In this document: one piece after another, positions 8,612 to 18,202 of the stretch
Layout of the letters: every line of letters begins with the position of its first letter
How positions within the stretch are numbered: the first letter of the stretch is position 1
Assembly: GCF_018333235.1 (NCBI RefSeq)
Contig: NZ_BORP01000001.1
Span: 1-64,000 of the forward strand
Source of the DNA: Ornithinibacillus bavariensis
GTDB taxonomy: Bacteria; Bacillota; Bacilli; Bacillales; Amphibacillaceae
Reading direction: 5' to 3'
DNA: 64,000 nt
Program-made: the position numbers and the translations under genes
The notes under the pieces: model-generated
The model's input: the letters and a program-made list of their open reading frames with translations, nothing else
Databases searched by the model: none
What the model was told of the DNA's origin: nothing

Positions 8612-8800
8612 CCAAGGATATCCTGGAATGAAAATACTTCATATAATGGAAAAAGTTTATGGAGTTTCTATGGTGGACTACCTGCTGATGAAATCTGTCG
8701 TACAAGCAATTATAAAGTGTTGGAATATTATGTTATCATGTTAGCGATAACCTATATTACAGGGGTAAGAGCATATTATCGCCGGTATAAAATAGTGTAA
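8612..8800 (+). pseudogene. Gene remnant, C-terminal fragment without a start
   Basis: A 62-codon open frame ends in TAA at 8798-8800 and reads like real protein, with an amphipathic then hydrophobic stretch (VLEYYVIMLAITYITG) and a basic end (RAYYRRYK). It has no plausible start or ribosome binding site, and a stop precedes it at 8609. A 26-codon open frame at 8498-8578 in another register may be part of the same decayed gene. The family was not recognised. Confidence 0.3.
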
Positions 8801-8805
8801 GGTCA

Positions 8806-8838
8806 AGGGTTCTCACATTGGTGAGGGCTCTTTTTTGT
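8806..8838 (+). terminator. Intrinsic terminator
   Basis: An 11-bp stem including G-U pairs (AGGGTTCTCAC with GTGAGGGCTCT, loop ATTG) is followed by TTTTTTG. It ends transcription from the Mur ligase or the remnant after it. Confidence 0.75.
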
Positions 8839-8902
8839 ATATATCAGCGTAATCTCCTATATGAAACAACTACTCTACTTTATATTAGTACTCCTTTCTT
8901 TC

Positions 8903-9175
8903 CTATAAATGCAGTCTTAACAATCTAATAACATCATTCAACACAAAGCTTGTCTTTTTTAAGTAAGTAATAAGGTTACGTATCCACACGGTTAAAAATA
9001 TTTCGCTTAAGCAATTGTTTTTTATGTAATAACTCTCCACAACATCTATTATACTAACAAGTTTATGCGAAGTAGATTTTTCAAGAGTTTCTAAAGAAAC
9101 AATTAGTAGTTTAGTTTTATCAGATGATATCTCCAAATCTAAACTAGTCCTTAATAAATACATCTCTATCCCCAT
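8903..9175 (-). CDS. Hypothetical small protein
   Basis: A 90-aa open frame, or 86 aa if the second methionine is used, which has GGGGATAGAG just before it. It is rich in Leu, Ile and Ser and predicted to be mostly helical, with no recognised family. There is no overlapping gene on the other strand, which favours it being real, but the ribosome binding site is weak and the composition is unremarkable. It may equally be a chance open frame in an AT-rich gap. Confidence 0.35.
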   Translation of the reverse strand: MGIEMYLLRTSLDLEISSDKTKLLIVSLETLEKSTSHKLVSIIDVVESYYIKNNCLSEIFLTVWIRNLITYLKKTSFVLNDVIRLLRLHL

Positions 9176-9335
9176 AAACCAAAAGGTTATTTCGAATACA
9201 ATAAAGGTGAACTATCTATATCTGTACTTTTTTTATGAAAAATACTTTTTTCTAATAACTGTGTATGACATAACTATAAATAATTGGTAGGTAGCAATTT
9301 ACTATCAAATTTTAACAACAATGTGAGGGATTATC

Positions 9336-11432
9336 ATGACTATCGAGAATGAACTAATTAATAAATCCTATTATCAAACTTTAGTAGCTGAAAATGAAAA
9401 AGAGCACCCAATAAAAGTGTTGGGTGAAATGTATATGAATGAGATGCAGAAAAAGCGGCCAGATTTATCCTCTATCCGCTATGCGCAAGGGGAGGTATAT
9501 TTCTTAAATAATGATTATGAGGCAGCGATTTATAAATGGGGCACACCATTAGATGATAGATTAATTCCCTGGGCTCAAAAAAATATAGCGGATGCCCATT
9601 TTGAAATGGGTTTATTAGAGCTTGCTGAAGAATGCTATAAGGCAGTCGATACGGATGTAATGGAGTTGAAGGTGGAAGTTCTGCTGCAGCTTTTTTCTCT
9701 ATACATACAACAAGGTAGTACCGAAAAGGCGATTGATGCAATTAAAAATGCAGTTCAGCTAAATCCAGATTATTCCTATGTGACACAGATAGCTCAGTCT
9801 TATTTTGAGGATATTAAGGATTGGAATAGCGCAGTTGAACTTGCAGTAAATGAATCAATTCGAACACAGTCACTTTCCTGGGTTTCGATTTTGGAAGAGT
9901 ATGTGGAGCAGGGACTTACCTATGATTTTCAACCAAATTATTTTAATGAGGTATTAGTGACCGTATTACACATTGATAAATTAAGATTTGAAAGTCTTTC
10001 TGAATTATTGTGGAACAGTTATAAACATAGTAACTTATATATTCCGTGGTTAAAGGAAATCAACCAGCTTCTTTTGACATATAATTTAGAAGAAGCTTAT
10101 ATGTGGAAGAAGCTTCCCAACCTATTTAAAGAATCTTACTTTGATTTAATTAGCGGAGAATTTTTAATAAGTGATATTTCGATGCTAATTCAAGACCATT
10201 TAACGAATTGGTTGGAAATATCAACCGTATCAGATTCCTTAATTTCATCCTCAGCTATCCTCGCTTGGAATGATATTTTCCCATCTGATCTAGATGTCAC
10301 TTTAGTAAGTAAAGCAGAGGATTATTTTGAACACTCAAATTCGTATCAATATGGCAGACAAGAAGGTATTAAGCTATTTGAATCGATTAAGCAATGGGCG
10401 GAGAAAGAAGGCTTATTAGATGATTTGTATGTAAATATTATGCCTATGATTGAGGAGTACAATATAGAAGTGGCTAGCCCTTCTAAAATAAGGAGTATTA
10501 TTAAAGCTACAATTGCGTTTCTTGTTGAAAAACGAATAGAAGTAGAAAATGCTGTTATTGATAATATTAATTGGGATGAAGAATTACTTGTTAAACTCCA
10601 AGATATACAGCTTCAGCTGGATGATATGGAAAAAGTTGAAGCGAGAGTGATAAAAGATTCCTTCCGTAAAATAAAAAATGATTTAAGTCAACATATGATG
10701 CTTACGCTCCCTGAACTACTTCGAAATTGCTCTGAATTGGTTCATGAGGACAGTGATTTTGGTAAGCTTCATGTTGACCTTAATGATGAAATGAATAGAC
10801 GGATTGCTGATTATATGGAAAACACGGCCTTACATGATTTTAAACATGCATTTCAACGTTGGATTGAGGACTGCGAGCGAGAGTTTAATGACTGCCAAAT
10901 TAAAATAAACGAAATAAGTGAAGGTTTTAATTATCAGTATAATGAAGAGAAAATTGTATTAGAGGGCGACTTTAAGGTATTGGATGATTGGAAGAGAGAT
11001 ATGGAACGGATATCAAGAGGAATGCTGCATATAGAAAAAGCGAATATTATGCTGCGTAACAACCCTTCCCAATTGTTGTTAAAAGGGGCAGGGAAGCTAT
11101 TGGGTTCGATTTCCAAAAGTAATGAAAAGCTCCATAGCAAGTATAAGAACTACATTGAAAATGGGGACTATAGTCAAATTACACAGGAAATTATCAATCC
11201 GCTCATAAAACAATTAGAACTGTTTGAGGGGTCAATCGAGTGGGATATAAGCAAATTTTTCTCAAATTCTCTGGAAGTACTAAATAGAGTAAGTGAGGAA
11301 TTGCACGGTGATATTGAAAAACAAAACTACTCGCTAGAAACTATGCGGAATCAACCTGAAATCTACCGCGATCCACTTACTTTGTTCGAATTAAGACTTC
11401 GGCAATATGAGTTAATGAATACTATAAGTTAA
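9336..11432 (+). CDS. Large TPR and alpha-helical protein
   Basis: The 698-aa soluble protein starts with tetratricopeptide-like helical pairs (about 40-175; for example YAQGEVYFLNNDYEAAIYKW and AIDAIKNAVQLNPDYSYV). A long helical region follows (about 380-690) with charged coiled-coil-like stretches. The C-terminal part resembles the helical stalk of bacterial dynamin-like proteins, but no GTPase P-loop is present. It may be a scaffold or a dynamin-family relative that has lost its GTPase; this is inference. The ATG has GAGGG upstream. The gene stands alone, with a hairpin and a convergent oxidoreductase after it. Confidence 0.6.
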   Translation: MTIENELINKSYYQTLVAENEKEHPIKVLGEMYMNEMQKKRPDLSSIRYAQGEVYFLNNDYEAAIYKWGTPLDDRLIPWAQKNIADAHFEMGLLELAEECYKAVDTDVMELKVEVLLQLFSLYIQQGSTEKAIDAIKNAVQLNPDYSYVTQIAQSYFEDIKDWNSAVELAVNESIRTQSLSWVSILEEYVEQGLTYDFQPNYFNEVLVTVLHIDKLRFESLSELLWNSYKHSNLYIPWLKEINQLLLTYNLEEAYMWKKLPNLFKESYFDLISGEFLISDISMLIQDHLTNWLEISTVSDSLISSSAILAWNDIFPSDLDVTLVSKAEDYFEHSNSYQYGRQEGIKLFESIKQWAEKEGLLDDLYVNIMPMIEEYNIEVASPSKIRSIIKATIAFLVEKRIEVENAVIDNINWDEELLVKLQDIQLQLDDMEKVEARVIKDSFRKIKNDLSQHMMLTLPELLRNCSELVHEDSDFGKLHVDLNDEMNRRIADYMENTALHDFKHAFQRWIEDCEREFNDCQIKINEISEGFNYQYNEEKIVLEGDFKVLDDWKRDMERISRGMLHIEKANIMLRNNPSQLLLKGAGKLLGSISKSNEKLHSKYKNYIENGDYSQITQEIINPLIKQLELFEGSIEWDISKFFSNSLEVLNRVSEELHGDIEKQNYSLETMRNQPEIYRDPLTLFELRLRQYELMNTIS

Positions 11433-11521
11433 ACGTAGTTCGGAAACCCTCTTAGCTGAACAATATGAGCAAGATTACCTGAGTATCCATAATTCCAAAT
11501 TATGGTCTAAAAGATCTAATG

Positions 11522-11560
11522 GCTAGAAGATAAATAAATTGAGATTATTTATCTTCTAGC
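11522..11560. terminator. Perfect 16-bp hairpin between convergent genes
   Basis: GCTAGAAGATAAATAA (11522-11537) pairs perfectly with 11545-11560 around a 7-nt loop. It lies between the TPR gene and the convergent oxidoreductase. The U-tracts are weak on both sides, so termination is likely but not certain. Confidence 0.6.
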
Positions 11561-11564
11561 TAAT

Positions 11565-12509
11565 TTAATCAATAACGATAATTATCTTACCGGCAGCATG
11601 ACCAGTCTCACTTAAAGTATGTGCGTCATAAACACCTTTTTGTGTCAATGGGAATGTATTTCCAACAATACTCTTCATTTCTCTTTCTTCTAATAATTTT
11701 GCAAGAATACTTAGCTGTTGACCATTTGGATTCAGCCAAATACTTTTTGCTATGACATTTTTTTCTCTTGCCCTGTCTTGATCAGGTTCACCTACAATTG
11801 AAATCAGTCTGCCTGTATTTTCTTTAAGGACATGAAAACTGTCATTCTGTATCTCGCCACCAATCGTGTCAAAGACTAGGTCGATATCACGAAGTACATC
11901 TTTGAAATTGGTTGTGTGATAATCAATTATATTATCTGCACCTAATGACCGAAGAAGCTCGTGATTTTTTGGGCTAGCGGTTGTACAAACATATGCTCCT
12001 GCATTCTTCGCTAGTTGAATGGCAAATGTACCAACCCCACCCGCACCTGCATGAATTAGTACCTTTTGGTTTCTTTCTAAATTACCATGATCAAACAATG
12101 CTTGGTATGCAGTTAATCCTGCTAATGGAACTGCTGCAGCCTCCTCAAAAGAAATATTAGCAGGCTTTTTCGCCAGTAGATGATCATCAACAATAGTATA
12201 CTCTGCATACGTTCCAAAAGGAGTTGTATCCGGGCGAGCAAATACTTCATCCCCTATTTTCCATTCCGTTACGTTTGATCCAACAGCCTCAATAATACCA
12301 GCAACATCCCACCCGAGAATAATGGGGAATTTCCATTCATACATTTGCTTCAAATAGCCTTCGCGAAGCTTCCAATCGATTGGGTTAATGGACGTAGCCT
12401 TTTCGCGAACGAGTACTTGATTTTCTCCTAATTCTGGTAGAGTTACGCTACCTTCTTCTAATACCTCTTTACCACCGTATTGGTTTATAATTACTGCTCT
12501 TGTCTGCAT
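11565..12509 (-). CDS. NADP-dependent quinone oxidoreductase-like (MDR)
   Basis: The 314-aa enzyme is a medium-chain dehydrogenase/reductase of the zinc-free quinone oxidoreductase group. It has the GroES-like N-terminal domain with INPIDWKLREG (about 44-54) and PIILGWDVAGIIEAVG (about 65-80), then a Rossmann NADPH site VLIHAGAGGVGTFAIQLAK (about 145-163) and NIIDYHTTNF. The structural-zinc cysteines are absent. It probably reduces quinones or activated carbonyl compounds. The ATG at 12509 is preferred over the upstream in-frame ATG because AGGAG lies just ahead of it. It stands alone and is divergent from the sensor kinase at 12805. Confidence 0.88.
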   Translation of the reverse strand: MQTRAVIINQYGGKEVLEEGSVTLPELGENQVLVREKATSINPIDWKLREGYLKQMYEWKFPIILGWDVAGIIEAVGSNVTEWKIGDEVFARPDTTPFGTYAEYTIVDDHLLAKKPANISFEEAAAVPLAGLTAYQALFDHGNLERNQKVLIHAGAGGVGTFAIQLAKNAGAYVCTTASPKNHELLRSLGADNIIDYHTTNFKDVLRDIDLVFDTIGGEIQNDSFHVLKENTGRLISIVGEPDQDRAREKNVIAKSIWLNPNGQQLSILAKLLEEREMKSIVGNTFPLTQKGVYDAHTLSETGHAAGKIIIVID

Positions 12510-12804
12510 TAAAAAAATCACTCCTATGTACAAGGTTTAGTATAAAACTTATTTCTGGTGAACGATGTTTTGGTGGGATATGTAGGTAAGTTGTATCCTT
12601 TCACAATGTTAGTATTCCCACAATTAGAGGAAAACAAATCTTAATAAAGCATCTTGTTATAAACACGATAGTGATAACAATAGAGGAAGAATCGGATGGG
12701 CAATGTTCATTGAGAATTTGTCATTTAGATGTAGAGATGCTTAACATTGATTTCCATAGTATAATTTAAAAAGCGGGGAGTAAGTTTTAAAGGAGCTTTT
12801 ATAG

Positions 12805-13944
12805 ATGAAGAAATCATATTTTATATGGCTTTCTATTTATTGTGTTGTATGGGTATTCACTTATTTAGAATTTCAGGCAAGTTTAACTGAAATACAACTG
12901 GTGTGTATTTGTTTGTTTTTGGCCATCTTGTTTATCCTTCCGATTTTTGCAGATAAACCGAACTGGCAAACCATTTTGTTTTCCGTACAAGCACTGACAA
13001 CAATTGGTATTTTTTATCCTATTGACCATGTACTCAATCCATATATAATTGTAATTCATCTATTAATTATAGCGGAGGCAGTGTTTTATCTTTCCCAGAA
13101 GAAGAGCTTCATTGTGATTGGAGTTCAATTTGTATCTATTTTATTCATTATGATAGAAGCAACGCTCCCTACATCGACATTAATTTGGTATGGGATTATA
13201 GATGTATTGGTTGTTATTGCACTCTTACATTATCAAAAAGTACATAAACACGAGATCGAATTAGGAAAAAGGAATGATGCTCTACTGGACGAGTATCGAA
13301 AAATGAAAAGACAGCTCATGGTAGAAGAAGAATTAGCTAGGATGGATGAGCGGAATATGATTGGACGTGAAATCCATGATTCAGTTGGACATAAACTAAC
13401 AGCTCTGTTAATGCAATTTGAAGCATTTCGTTTATCTGCAAGGGCTCAGGATATAGAAAAAATTACAAATCTTAAAGAGCTTACCGAGCAAAGCTTAGAG
13501 GAAACACGAAAAGCCGTAAAATCCTTTAAGCAGGAAGAAATAGGGGGCCTTCAAGGGATTATAAGATTAATTCGTAAATTGGAAGTAGAGAGCTTTATGA
13601 AAGTTCACTTTTCAGTTAAACATGGTGCATTTGCAGCTCCATTAACTGGGGAACAATCCTTTGCAATTTATCGTGCCGTACAAGAAGCACTCACTAATAT
13701 TATGAAGCATAGCGCTACACGGGAGGCGCAGGTCATGTTTGAAGCTCCTGGAGGAAGCATTTTTCGATTTGAAGTAATCAATCGCGTAATACCTAATTCC
13801 TTTTATCAAGAAGGATATGGATTAAAGGCGATGCGAGATCGATTAGAAAAAGTAGGCGGTTCATTAGAAGTTATTCAGGATGAGGAGCAATTTTCCGTAA
13901 GAGGTACGATTCAATTAATAGAACGGAGTGTGGCCTATGATTAA
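12805..13944 (+). CDS. Sensor histidine kinase, NarL/DesK type (LnrJ-like)
   Basis: The 379-aa membrane kinase has about five N-terminal transmembrane segments (5-145), a short linker helix, a HisKA_3 dimerisation domain with phospho-acceptor His191 in REIHDSVGHKLT, and a C-terminal HATPase_c domain (AVQEALTNIMKHS, then GYGLKAMRDRLEKVGG). There is no large extracellular sensor, as in intramembrane-sensing kinases. It overlaps the response regulator by 8 nt. Gene order kinase, regulator, ATPase, permease, permease matches B. subtilis lnrJKLMN (yfiJKLMN), where the kinase senses polyene lipids. AAAGGAGC precedes the ATG. A TATAAT at 12760-12765 is a possible -10. Confidence 0.9.
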   Translation: MKKSYFIWLSIYCVVWVFTYLEFQASLTEIQLVCICLFLAILFILPIFADKPNWQTILFSVQALTTIGIFYPIDHVLNPYIIVIHLLIIAEAVFYLSQKKSFIVIGVQFVSILFIMIEATLPTSTLIWYGIIDVLVVIALLHYQKVHKHEIELGKRNDALLDEYRKMKRQLMVEEELARMDERNMIGREIHDSVGHKLTALLMQFEAFRLSARAQDIEKITNLKELTEQSLEETRKAVKSFKQEEIGGLQGIIRLIRKLEVESFMKVHFSVKHGAFAAPLTGEQSFAIYRAVQEALTNIMKHSATREAQVMFEAPGGSIFRFEVINRVIPNSFYQEGYGLKAMRDRLEKVGGSLEVIQDEEQFSVRGTIQLIERSVAYD

Positions 13945-14572
13945 AGTATTGCTAGCAGAGGACCAAGTGATGGTACGTCAAGGCTTGAAAGCGATGATTG
14001 AAACAGATGAGGAGATTGTTGTAATAGGTGAAGCGGATAATGGTAAGGAAGCCGTCCGCTTATGTGAAAAACAACTTTTTGATGTAGCCATTTTAGATAT
14101 TCGGATGCCGGAAATGGATGGGATCGAAACTGCCAAAGTATTACGTAATCGCTTTCCACAAATCAAGGTTTTAATGCTAACGACCTTTGATGATCAACAA
14201 TATGTGGTAGATGCACTAAAGGTTGGAGTTAGTGGGTATATGTTGAAAAATGGTGATACGGAATCACTGATACGATCGATTAGAAGTACCATGAGTGGTG
14301 GACTGTCACTAGAGGATCAGGTTGCAGCGAAGGTAATGCCAGTTTTACTGCAAAGCCAAGAGGTGGCCGAATCGGTTGATCCTTCATTAACACCAAGAGA
14401 AAGAGCTATTTTAAAATGTATTGGTGAAGGGCTGAATAATAAGGAAGTAGCGGAACGATTAGGTCTGTCTGTTGGAACAGTTAAAAATCAAACGAGTCAA
14501 ATATTAGATAAATTAATGTTAAGGGATCGTACACAATTAGCAATTTATGCGATTCGTCATCGATTAGTTTAG
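13937..14572 (+). CDS. NarL/LuxR-family response regulator (LnrK-like)
   Basis: The 211-aa regulator has a receiver domain with the acidic pair in LLAEDQ (6-10), phospho-acceptor Asp54 in AILDIRMPEMDG, Thr in LMLTTFDD and the conserved lysine in YMLKNG. A LuxR-type helix-turn-helix follows (LTPRERAILKCIGEGLNNKE, then VGTVKNQTSQILDKL). The ATG at 13937 is chosen over the upstream GTG because GGAGTG lies at correct spacing. It overlaps the kinase gene. It probably activates the ABC transporter genes that follow. Confidence 0.92.
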   Translation: MIKVLLAEDQVMVRQGLKAMIETDEEIVVIGEADNGKEAVRLCEKQLFDVAILDIRMPEMDGIETAKVLRNRFPQIKVLMLTTFDDQQYVVDALKVGVSGYMLKNGDTESLIRSIRSTMSGGLSLEDQVAAKVMPVLLQSQEVAESVDPSLTPRERAILKCIGEGLNNKEVAERLGLSVGTVKNQTSQILDKLMLRDRTQLAIYAIRHRLV

Positions 14573-14611
14573 AAAAAATGACAAAAGTAATATGCGTTTA
14601 TTTGGGTAGTG

Positions 14612-14641
14612 ACCAAAGTCAGTAGTGACTTTGGTTATTTT
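14612..14641 (+). terminator. Hairpin between regulator and ABC genes
   Basis: A 10-bp stem (ACCAAAGTCA at 14612-14621 with TGACTTTGGT at 14626-14635) and a GTAG loop are followed by TATTTT. It may end or attenuate the two-component transcript, so that the ABC genes depend partly on their own regulated promoter. Confidence 0.65.
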
Positions 14642-14682
14642 CGTTTATGATGCAATTATTAGTTGGATAGAGGAGGATAATC

Positions 14683-15615
14683 ATGCTTGAAACAATAAAA
14701 TTAAGTAAATCTTTCAAGGGGAAGAAGGCAGTGCAAGATGTCAATTTATATTTGGATAGTGGGGAATCCGTTGGATTGTTAGGTCCAAATGGAGCAGGGA
14801 AATCTACTACTATTTCCATGATTTCATCATTAATCAAGCCAACTGCAGGAGAAATCAAGCTTAACGGTGTAAATATTATCAATAACCCAGAACAAATTAG
14901 AAGAATTTTAGGTGTAGTACCACAGGAATTGGCACTATACGAAGCGTTATCAGCATATGAAAATCTTAAATTTTTTGGCTCTATTTATAAAATAAGAGGA
15001 AATGAACTCGATAAAAGTATTCAACGGGCACTGGAAATAGTTGGATTACAAGATCGTCAAAAGGATTTGGTAAAAACGTTCTCTGGTGGTATGAAGCGTA
15101 GGGTAAACATTGCAGCTGCATTATTACATCATCCTAAAATACTGATTTTAGATGAACCTACTGTTGGAATTGACCCTCAATCAAGAAATCATATTTTAGA
15201 GACGGTTCGCATGCTAAATAAAAACGAAGGTACAACAGTTATGTATACGAGTCACTACATGGAGGAAGTAGAACAGCTTTGTGACCGGTTGTACATTATG
15301 GACCATGGTGAAATTATAGCTTCAGGTACAAAAGGAGAATTGCTAAGCATATTGTCAACAGAGGATACGATCAAGGTACAGCTAAGTAAAATGGATGATA
15401 GGTTTGTTACACAAGTAAAATCAATAGAGGGAGTTCGGAAGGTAGAAGCTGCTAATACGAATTTGAAAATTATTGCTAAAAAAGGTATTAACCTAGTTAG
15501 TGAGCTTGTGTACCTTTCTGAACAACATCATATCCAATTGATTAACTTTCATACGGAGAATCCTAGTTTAGAGGATGTATTCCTTCATTTGACAGGTCGA
15601 ACCTTACGGGATTAA
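14683..15615 (+). CDS. ABC transporter ATP-binding protein (LnrL-like)
   Basis: The 310-aa ATPase has Walker A GPNGAGKST (34-42), the signature FSGGMKRR (about 131-138), Walker B ILILDEPTVGIDP and the H-loop SHYMEE. A C-terminal extension (about 225-310) is typical of drug-export ATPases of the DrrA/CcmA group. It pairs with the two ABC-2 permeases that follow after 12 nt and 0 nt. Membership of an LnrLMN-type exporter is inferred from gene order and the adjacent two-component system. AGAGGAGG lies before the ATG. Confidence 0.9.
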   Translation: MLETIKLSKSFKGKKAVQDVNLYLDSGESVGLLGPNGAGKSTTISMISSLIKPTAGEIKLNGVNIINNPEQIRRILGVVPQELALYEALSAYENLKFFGSIYKIRGNELDKSIQRALEIVGLQDRQKDLVKTFSGGMKRRVNIAAALLHHPKILILDEPTVGIDPQSRNHILETVRMLNKNEGTTVMYTSHYMEEVEQLCDRLYIMDHGEIIASGTKGELLSILSTEDTIKVQLSKMDDRFVTQVKSIEGVRKVEAANTNLKIIAKKGINLVSELVYLSEQHHIQLINFHTENPSLEDVFLHLTGRTLRD

Positions 15616-15627
15616 GGAGGTGTAGGA

Positions 15628-16890
15628 ATGGGAAACTTTATTAAAAAGGATTTATTAATTTTTTGGCGTGATCGGAAAGAGCTTATAACAGTGCTTATTT
15701 TACCAATTCTATTAGTAATCATACTAAATTTTGCCTTTGCTGGATTGTTAGGTAAAGATACGGAATCCAATTTGGATTTAAATTTAGCTGTCGTGAATCA
15801 AGACAATGCAACAGACTCATTAGAAAAATTGAAGGAAAAATTAGTGAATGAAGGATTAGTAGGAGAAGGAGAAGCAAATGTATTTGTGGAACAGGCAAGT
15901 CATTTAGATCCGGTCTCGATGTTACTAAATTACCTAGATAGTGATGAGTTAAAGGGTTTAGTGACCATTCATGAGCTTGGGGAGGAAGAAGCTATAACAA
16001 AGGTAGAAGACGGTGATTTAGACGGTATTTTAATCATACCTGATGGGTTTACTGTTGAAAGTCTGTATGCTGCCTTTGTAGGAGAAGCCCCAACAAAATC
16101 ATTAGAATTTAAAATGGAAAAAGAAACGAATAATACTAGTATTTTATTTGATATTGTTCAAGGCTTTACAGATCAACTAAATTATCAATTTGCGTTACAG
16201 GAAATGGACGCTTTAGAAAACGAGGTAACACTGCCAACAGGTGGGGTAGAGAAGGTAGGAGCAGGGGAGAGTTTTACATTGACCCAATATTTTACTACCG
16301 CAATGGGAGCATTATTCGCTTTATTCTTAGCTTCTACTGTTGGAACGAAAACAGGCTTAGAGATTAGGCAAAAGGTTTTTAATCGTATCCTATTAACAAA
16401 TAGTAATCCAATCCTATTCTTAATTGGAAAAATGGTATCGACATTTTGCTTAACTTGGTTACAGATTATGTTTATTTTTGTGTTCTCTCATTTTATCTTA
16501 GACGTATTTCCAGGTAGAACGGTGAGCTTCTGGTTTGGTGTCATAGGAATAGCTAGTTTACTTTCATTAGCAATTGCAGGATTAGCTGCTTTATTTACGA
16601 GCATCTCACTTCGAGTGAGAAATATAGATGCTGCGAATGGGATATTTATGTTAGTTATATTGCTCTTCGGTACGATAGGTGGAGGTTTTGTTCCTATTTA
16701 TGTATTACCAGATTGGCTTCAACAAATTGGTGAATGGACTCCAAATGGAATATCTTTAGTTATGGTAACCAAATGGATTCAGTTTGAGGATTTATCAAAT
16801 ATCTTCACACCAGGTTTATTGTTGATTGGAATCTTTCTACTCTTTACATTGCTTAGTTTTGCACTGTATCCAAAAAGGGGGGAAGCATAA
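15628..16890 (+). CDS. ABC-2 type permease (LnrM-like)
   Basis: The 420-aa permease has one N-terminal membrane helix (about 17-37), an extracellular domain of about 180 residues and five C-terminal membrane helices (about 225-415), the ABC-2 membrane layout. The FWRDRKELITVLILPILLV start is typical. AAGGAGGTG precedes the ATG. It shares base 16890 with the next gene (TAATG overlap), which indicates translational coupling. Its partner is the paralogous permease downstream. Confidence 0.88.
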   Translation: MGNFIKKDLLIFWRDRKELITVLILPILLVIILNFAFAGLLGKDTESNLDLNLAVVNQDNATDSLEKLKEKLVNEGLVGEGEANVFVEQASHLDPVSMLLNYLDSDELKGLVTIHELGEEEAITKVEDGDLDGILIIPDGFTVESLYAAFVGEAPTKSLEFKMEKETNNTSILFDIVQGFTDQLNYQFALQEMDALENEVTLPTGGVEKVGAGESFTLTQYFTTAMGALFALFLASTVGTKTGLEIRQKVFNRILLTNSNPILFLIGKMVSTFCLTWLQIMFIFVFSHFILDVFPGRTVSFWFGVIGIASLLSLAIAGLAALFTSISLRVRNIDAANGIFMLVILLFGTIGGGFVPIYVLPDWLQQIGEWTPNGISLVMVTKWIQFEDLSNIFTPGLLLIGIFLLFTLLSFALYPKRGEA

Positions 16891-17990
16891 TGAAGTCAGT
16901 TATGTGGGCACAATTAATGAAAGATAAGCGAAATCCGCTATTTATTCTATTATTTATCGCTGCAAGTATTGTCGCTACCATTTTATTTGCAGGAGGCATT
17001 CAAACTCCAACTATGGTTGCCGTGTTTAGTGAGGAGGAAAACGCCCCAGAAATTGAAGAAAAATGGCATGAGCTATTAAATGTAGATAGTTCATTTCAAT
17101 TTGAAATCGTTACCCCAGAAAAAGCCCGCGAGGATGTCATGAATGGCGTGATAGATGTAGCAGTGAACGTAACGGAGACGGATTATCAAATAGTCATAGC
17201 TAGTGAACTTCCGACAGTCTCTTTCGTTCAGCAGCATGTAGAAAAAGTTTTTCAACGAGAAGCACAATTCCGTGCACTTGAAGAAGCGAAAGGGGACAAA
17301 AATGTCCGGAGTAAAATGAATAGTTATCTCAAAAACGCACCCATTCAGATTGAGGCGAAAGGACTAGACGGTGAAGGGCTTCCGAATTTTAATCTGGGAA
17401 CTCAGCTGTTGTTTGCATTTGTTTTTTTAGTTGCCATGTTTATGCTCGGACTTAAGGTAAACAATGTAACTAATGATAAGGTCTCTGGTGTTTGGAATCG
17501 AATGATTCTTTCACCAATCCGTAAGACAGGGATGTATAGTGGGTATATTTTATACACCTTTCTCATTACAATGTTTCAAGTTATCGTGGTGCTTATTTTA
17601 TTTAAATATGTCATGAACTATGAAGTGGGGGATAATCTTGGTCTAATCCTACTAATTGCATCGTTCTTTGTTTTTAGTATGATTAGTATCGCTATGTTGA
17701 TAACTGGGTTTGTAAAGACACCAGAGCAATTTTATAGCATTTATCCCTCCGTTATTCCACTAATCCCACTTGTTAGTGGAGCATATATGATGCCAGGAAC
17801 AATCAGCAATCCTGTGTTAATGTTCATAGCTGATCTCTTTCCAATGTCCCATGCAATGGATGCAATTATGTCTGTTGTCTTCTATGACGCTGGCTTGCGA
17901 GATGTAATGATGTCACTATTGTTGATGTTATTAATTGGTGTTATAGCGATGGGACTAGGCATTAATTTGATTGAGCGAAGAAACCAGTAG
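16890..17990 (+). CDS. ABC-2 type permease (LnrN-like)
   Basis: The 366-aa permease has the same architecture as the preceding gene: a first membrane helix (about 16-34), an extracellular domain, and five more helices from about 170. The pair probably forms a heterodimeric exporter with the ATPase at 14683. The conserved ending GLGINLIERR is intracellular. A bidirectional terminator follows at 18112. Known LnrLMN removes linearmycin-like polyenes; the substrate of this copy cannot be read from the sequence. Confidence 0.87.
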   Translation: MKSVMWAQLMKDKRNPLFILLFIAASIVATILFAGGIQTPTMVAVFSEEENAPEIEEKWHELLNVDSSFQFEIVTPEKAREDVMNGVIDVAVNVTETDYQIVIASELPTVSFVQQHVEKVFQREAQFRALEEAKGDKNVRSKMNSYLKNAPIQIEAKGLDGEGLPNFNLGTQLLFAFVFLVAMFMLGLKVNNVTNDKVSGVWNRMILSPIRKTGMYSGYILYTFLITMFQVIVVLILFKYVMNYEVGDNLGLILLIASFFVFSMISIAMLITGFVKTPEQFYSIYPSVIPLIPLVSGAYMMPGTISNPVLMFIADLFPMSHAMDAIMSVVFYDAGLRDVMMSLLLMLLIGVIAMGLGINLIERRNQ

Positions 17991-18111
17991 ATTTTGCAAA
18001 TTACTCCTTACAAGAGAAGAAACAAAAGTGAACCATATTGGAATAAAACTACACGACTTAAATAACGCTAATGGTAGGTAGCCGTCAACTATATTCATTG
18101 AGTAAAATGAT

Positions 18112-18160
18112 AAAAAGGTATCAATTGCCAGTATAGAACGGAATTGGTACCTTTTTTCCT
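18112..18160. terminator. Bidirectional terminator between convergent genes
   Basis: AAAAAGGTATCAATT (18112-18126) pairs with AATTGGTACCTTTTT (18142-18156), with one G-U pair. It serves the ABC operon on the plus strand and the MFS gene on the minus strand. Confidence 0.85.
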
Positions 18161-18202
18161 TCTAGGAATATGTTGTTACTTGAAAAGCGTTATAAAAGTA
18201 AT

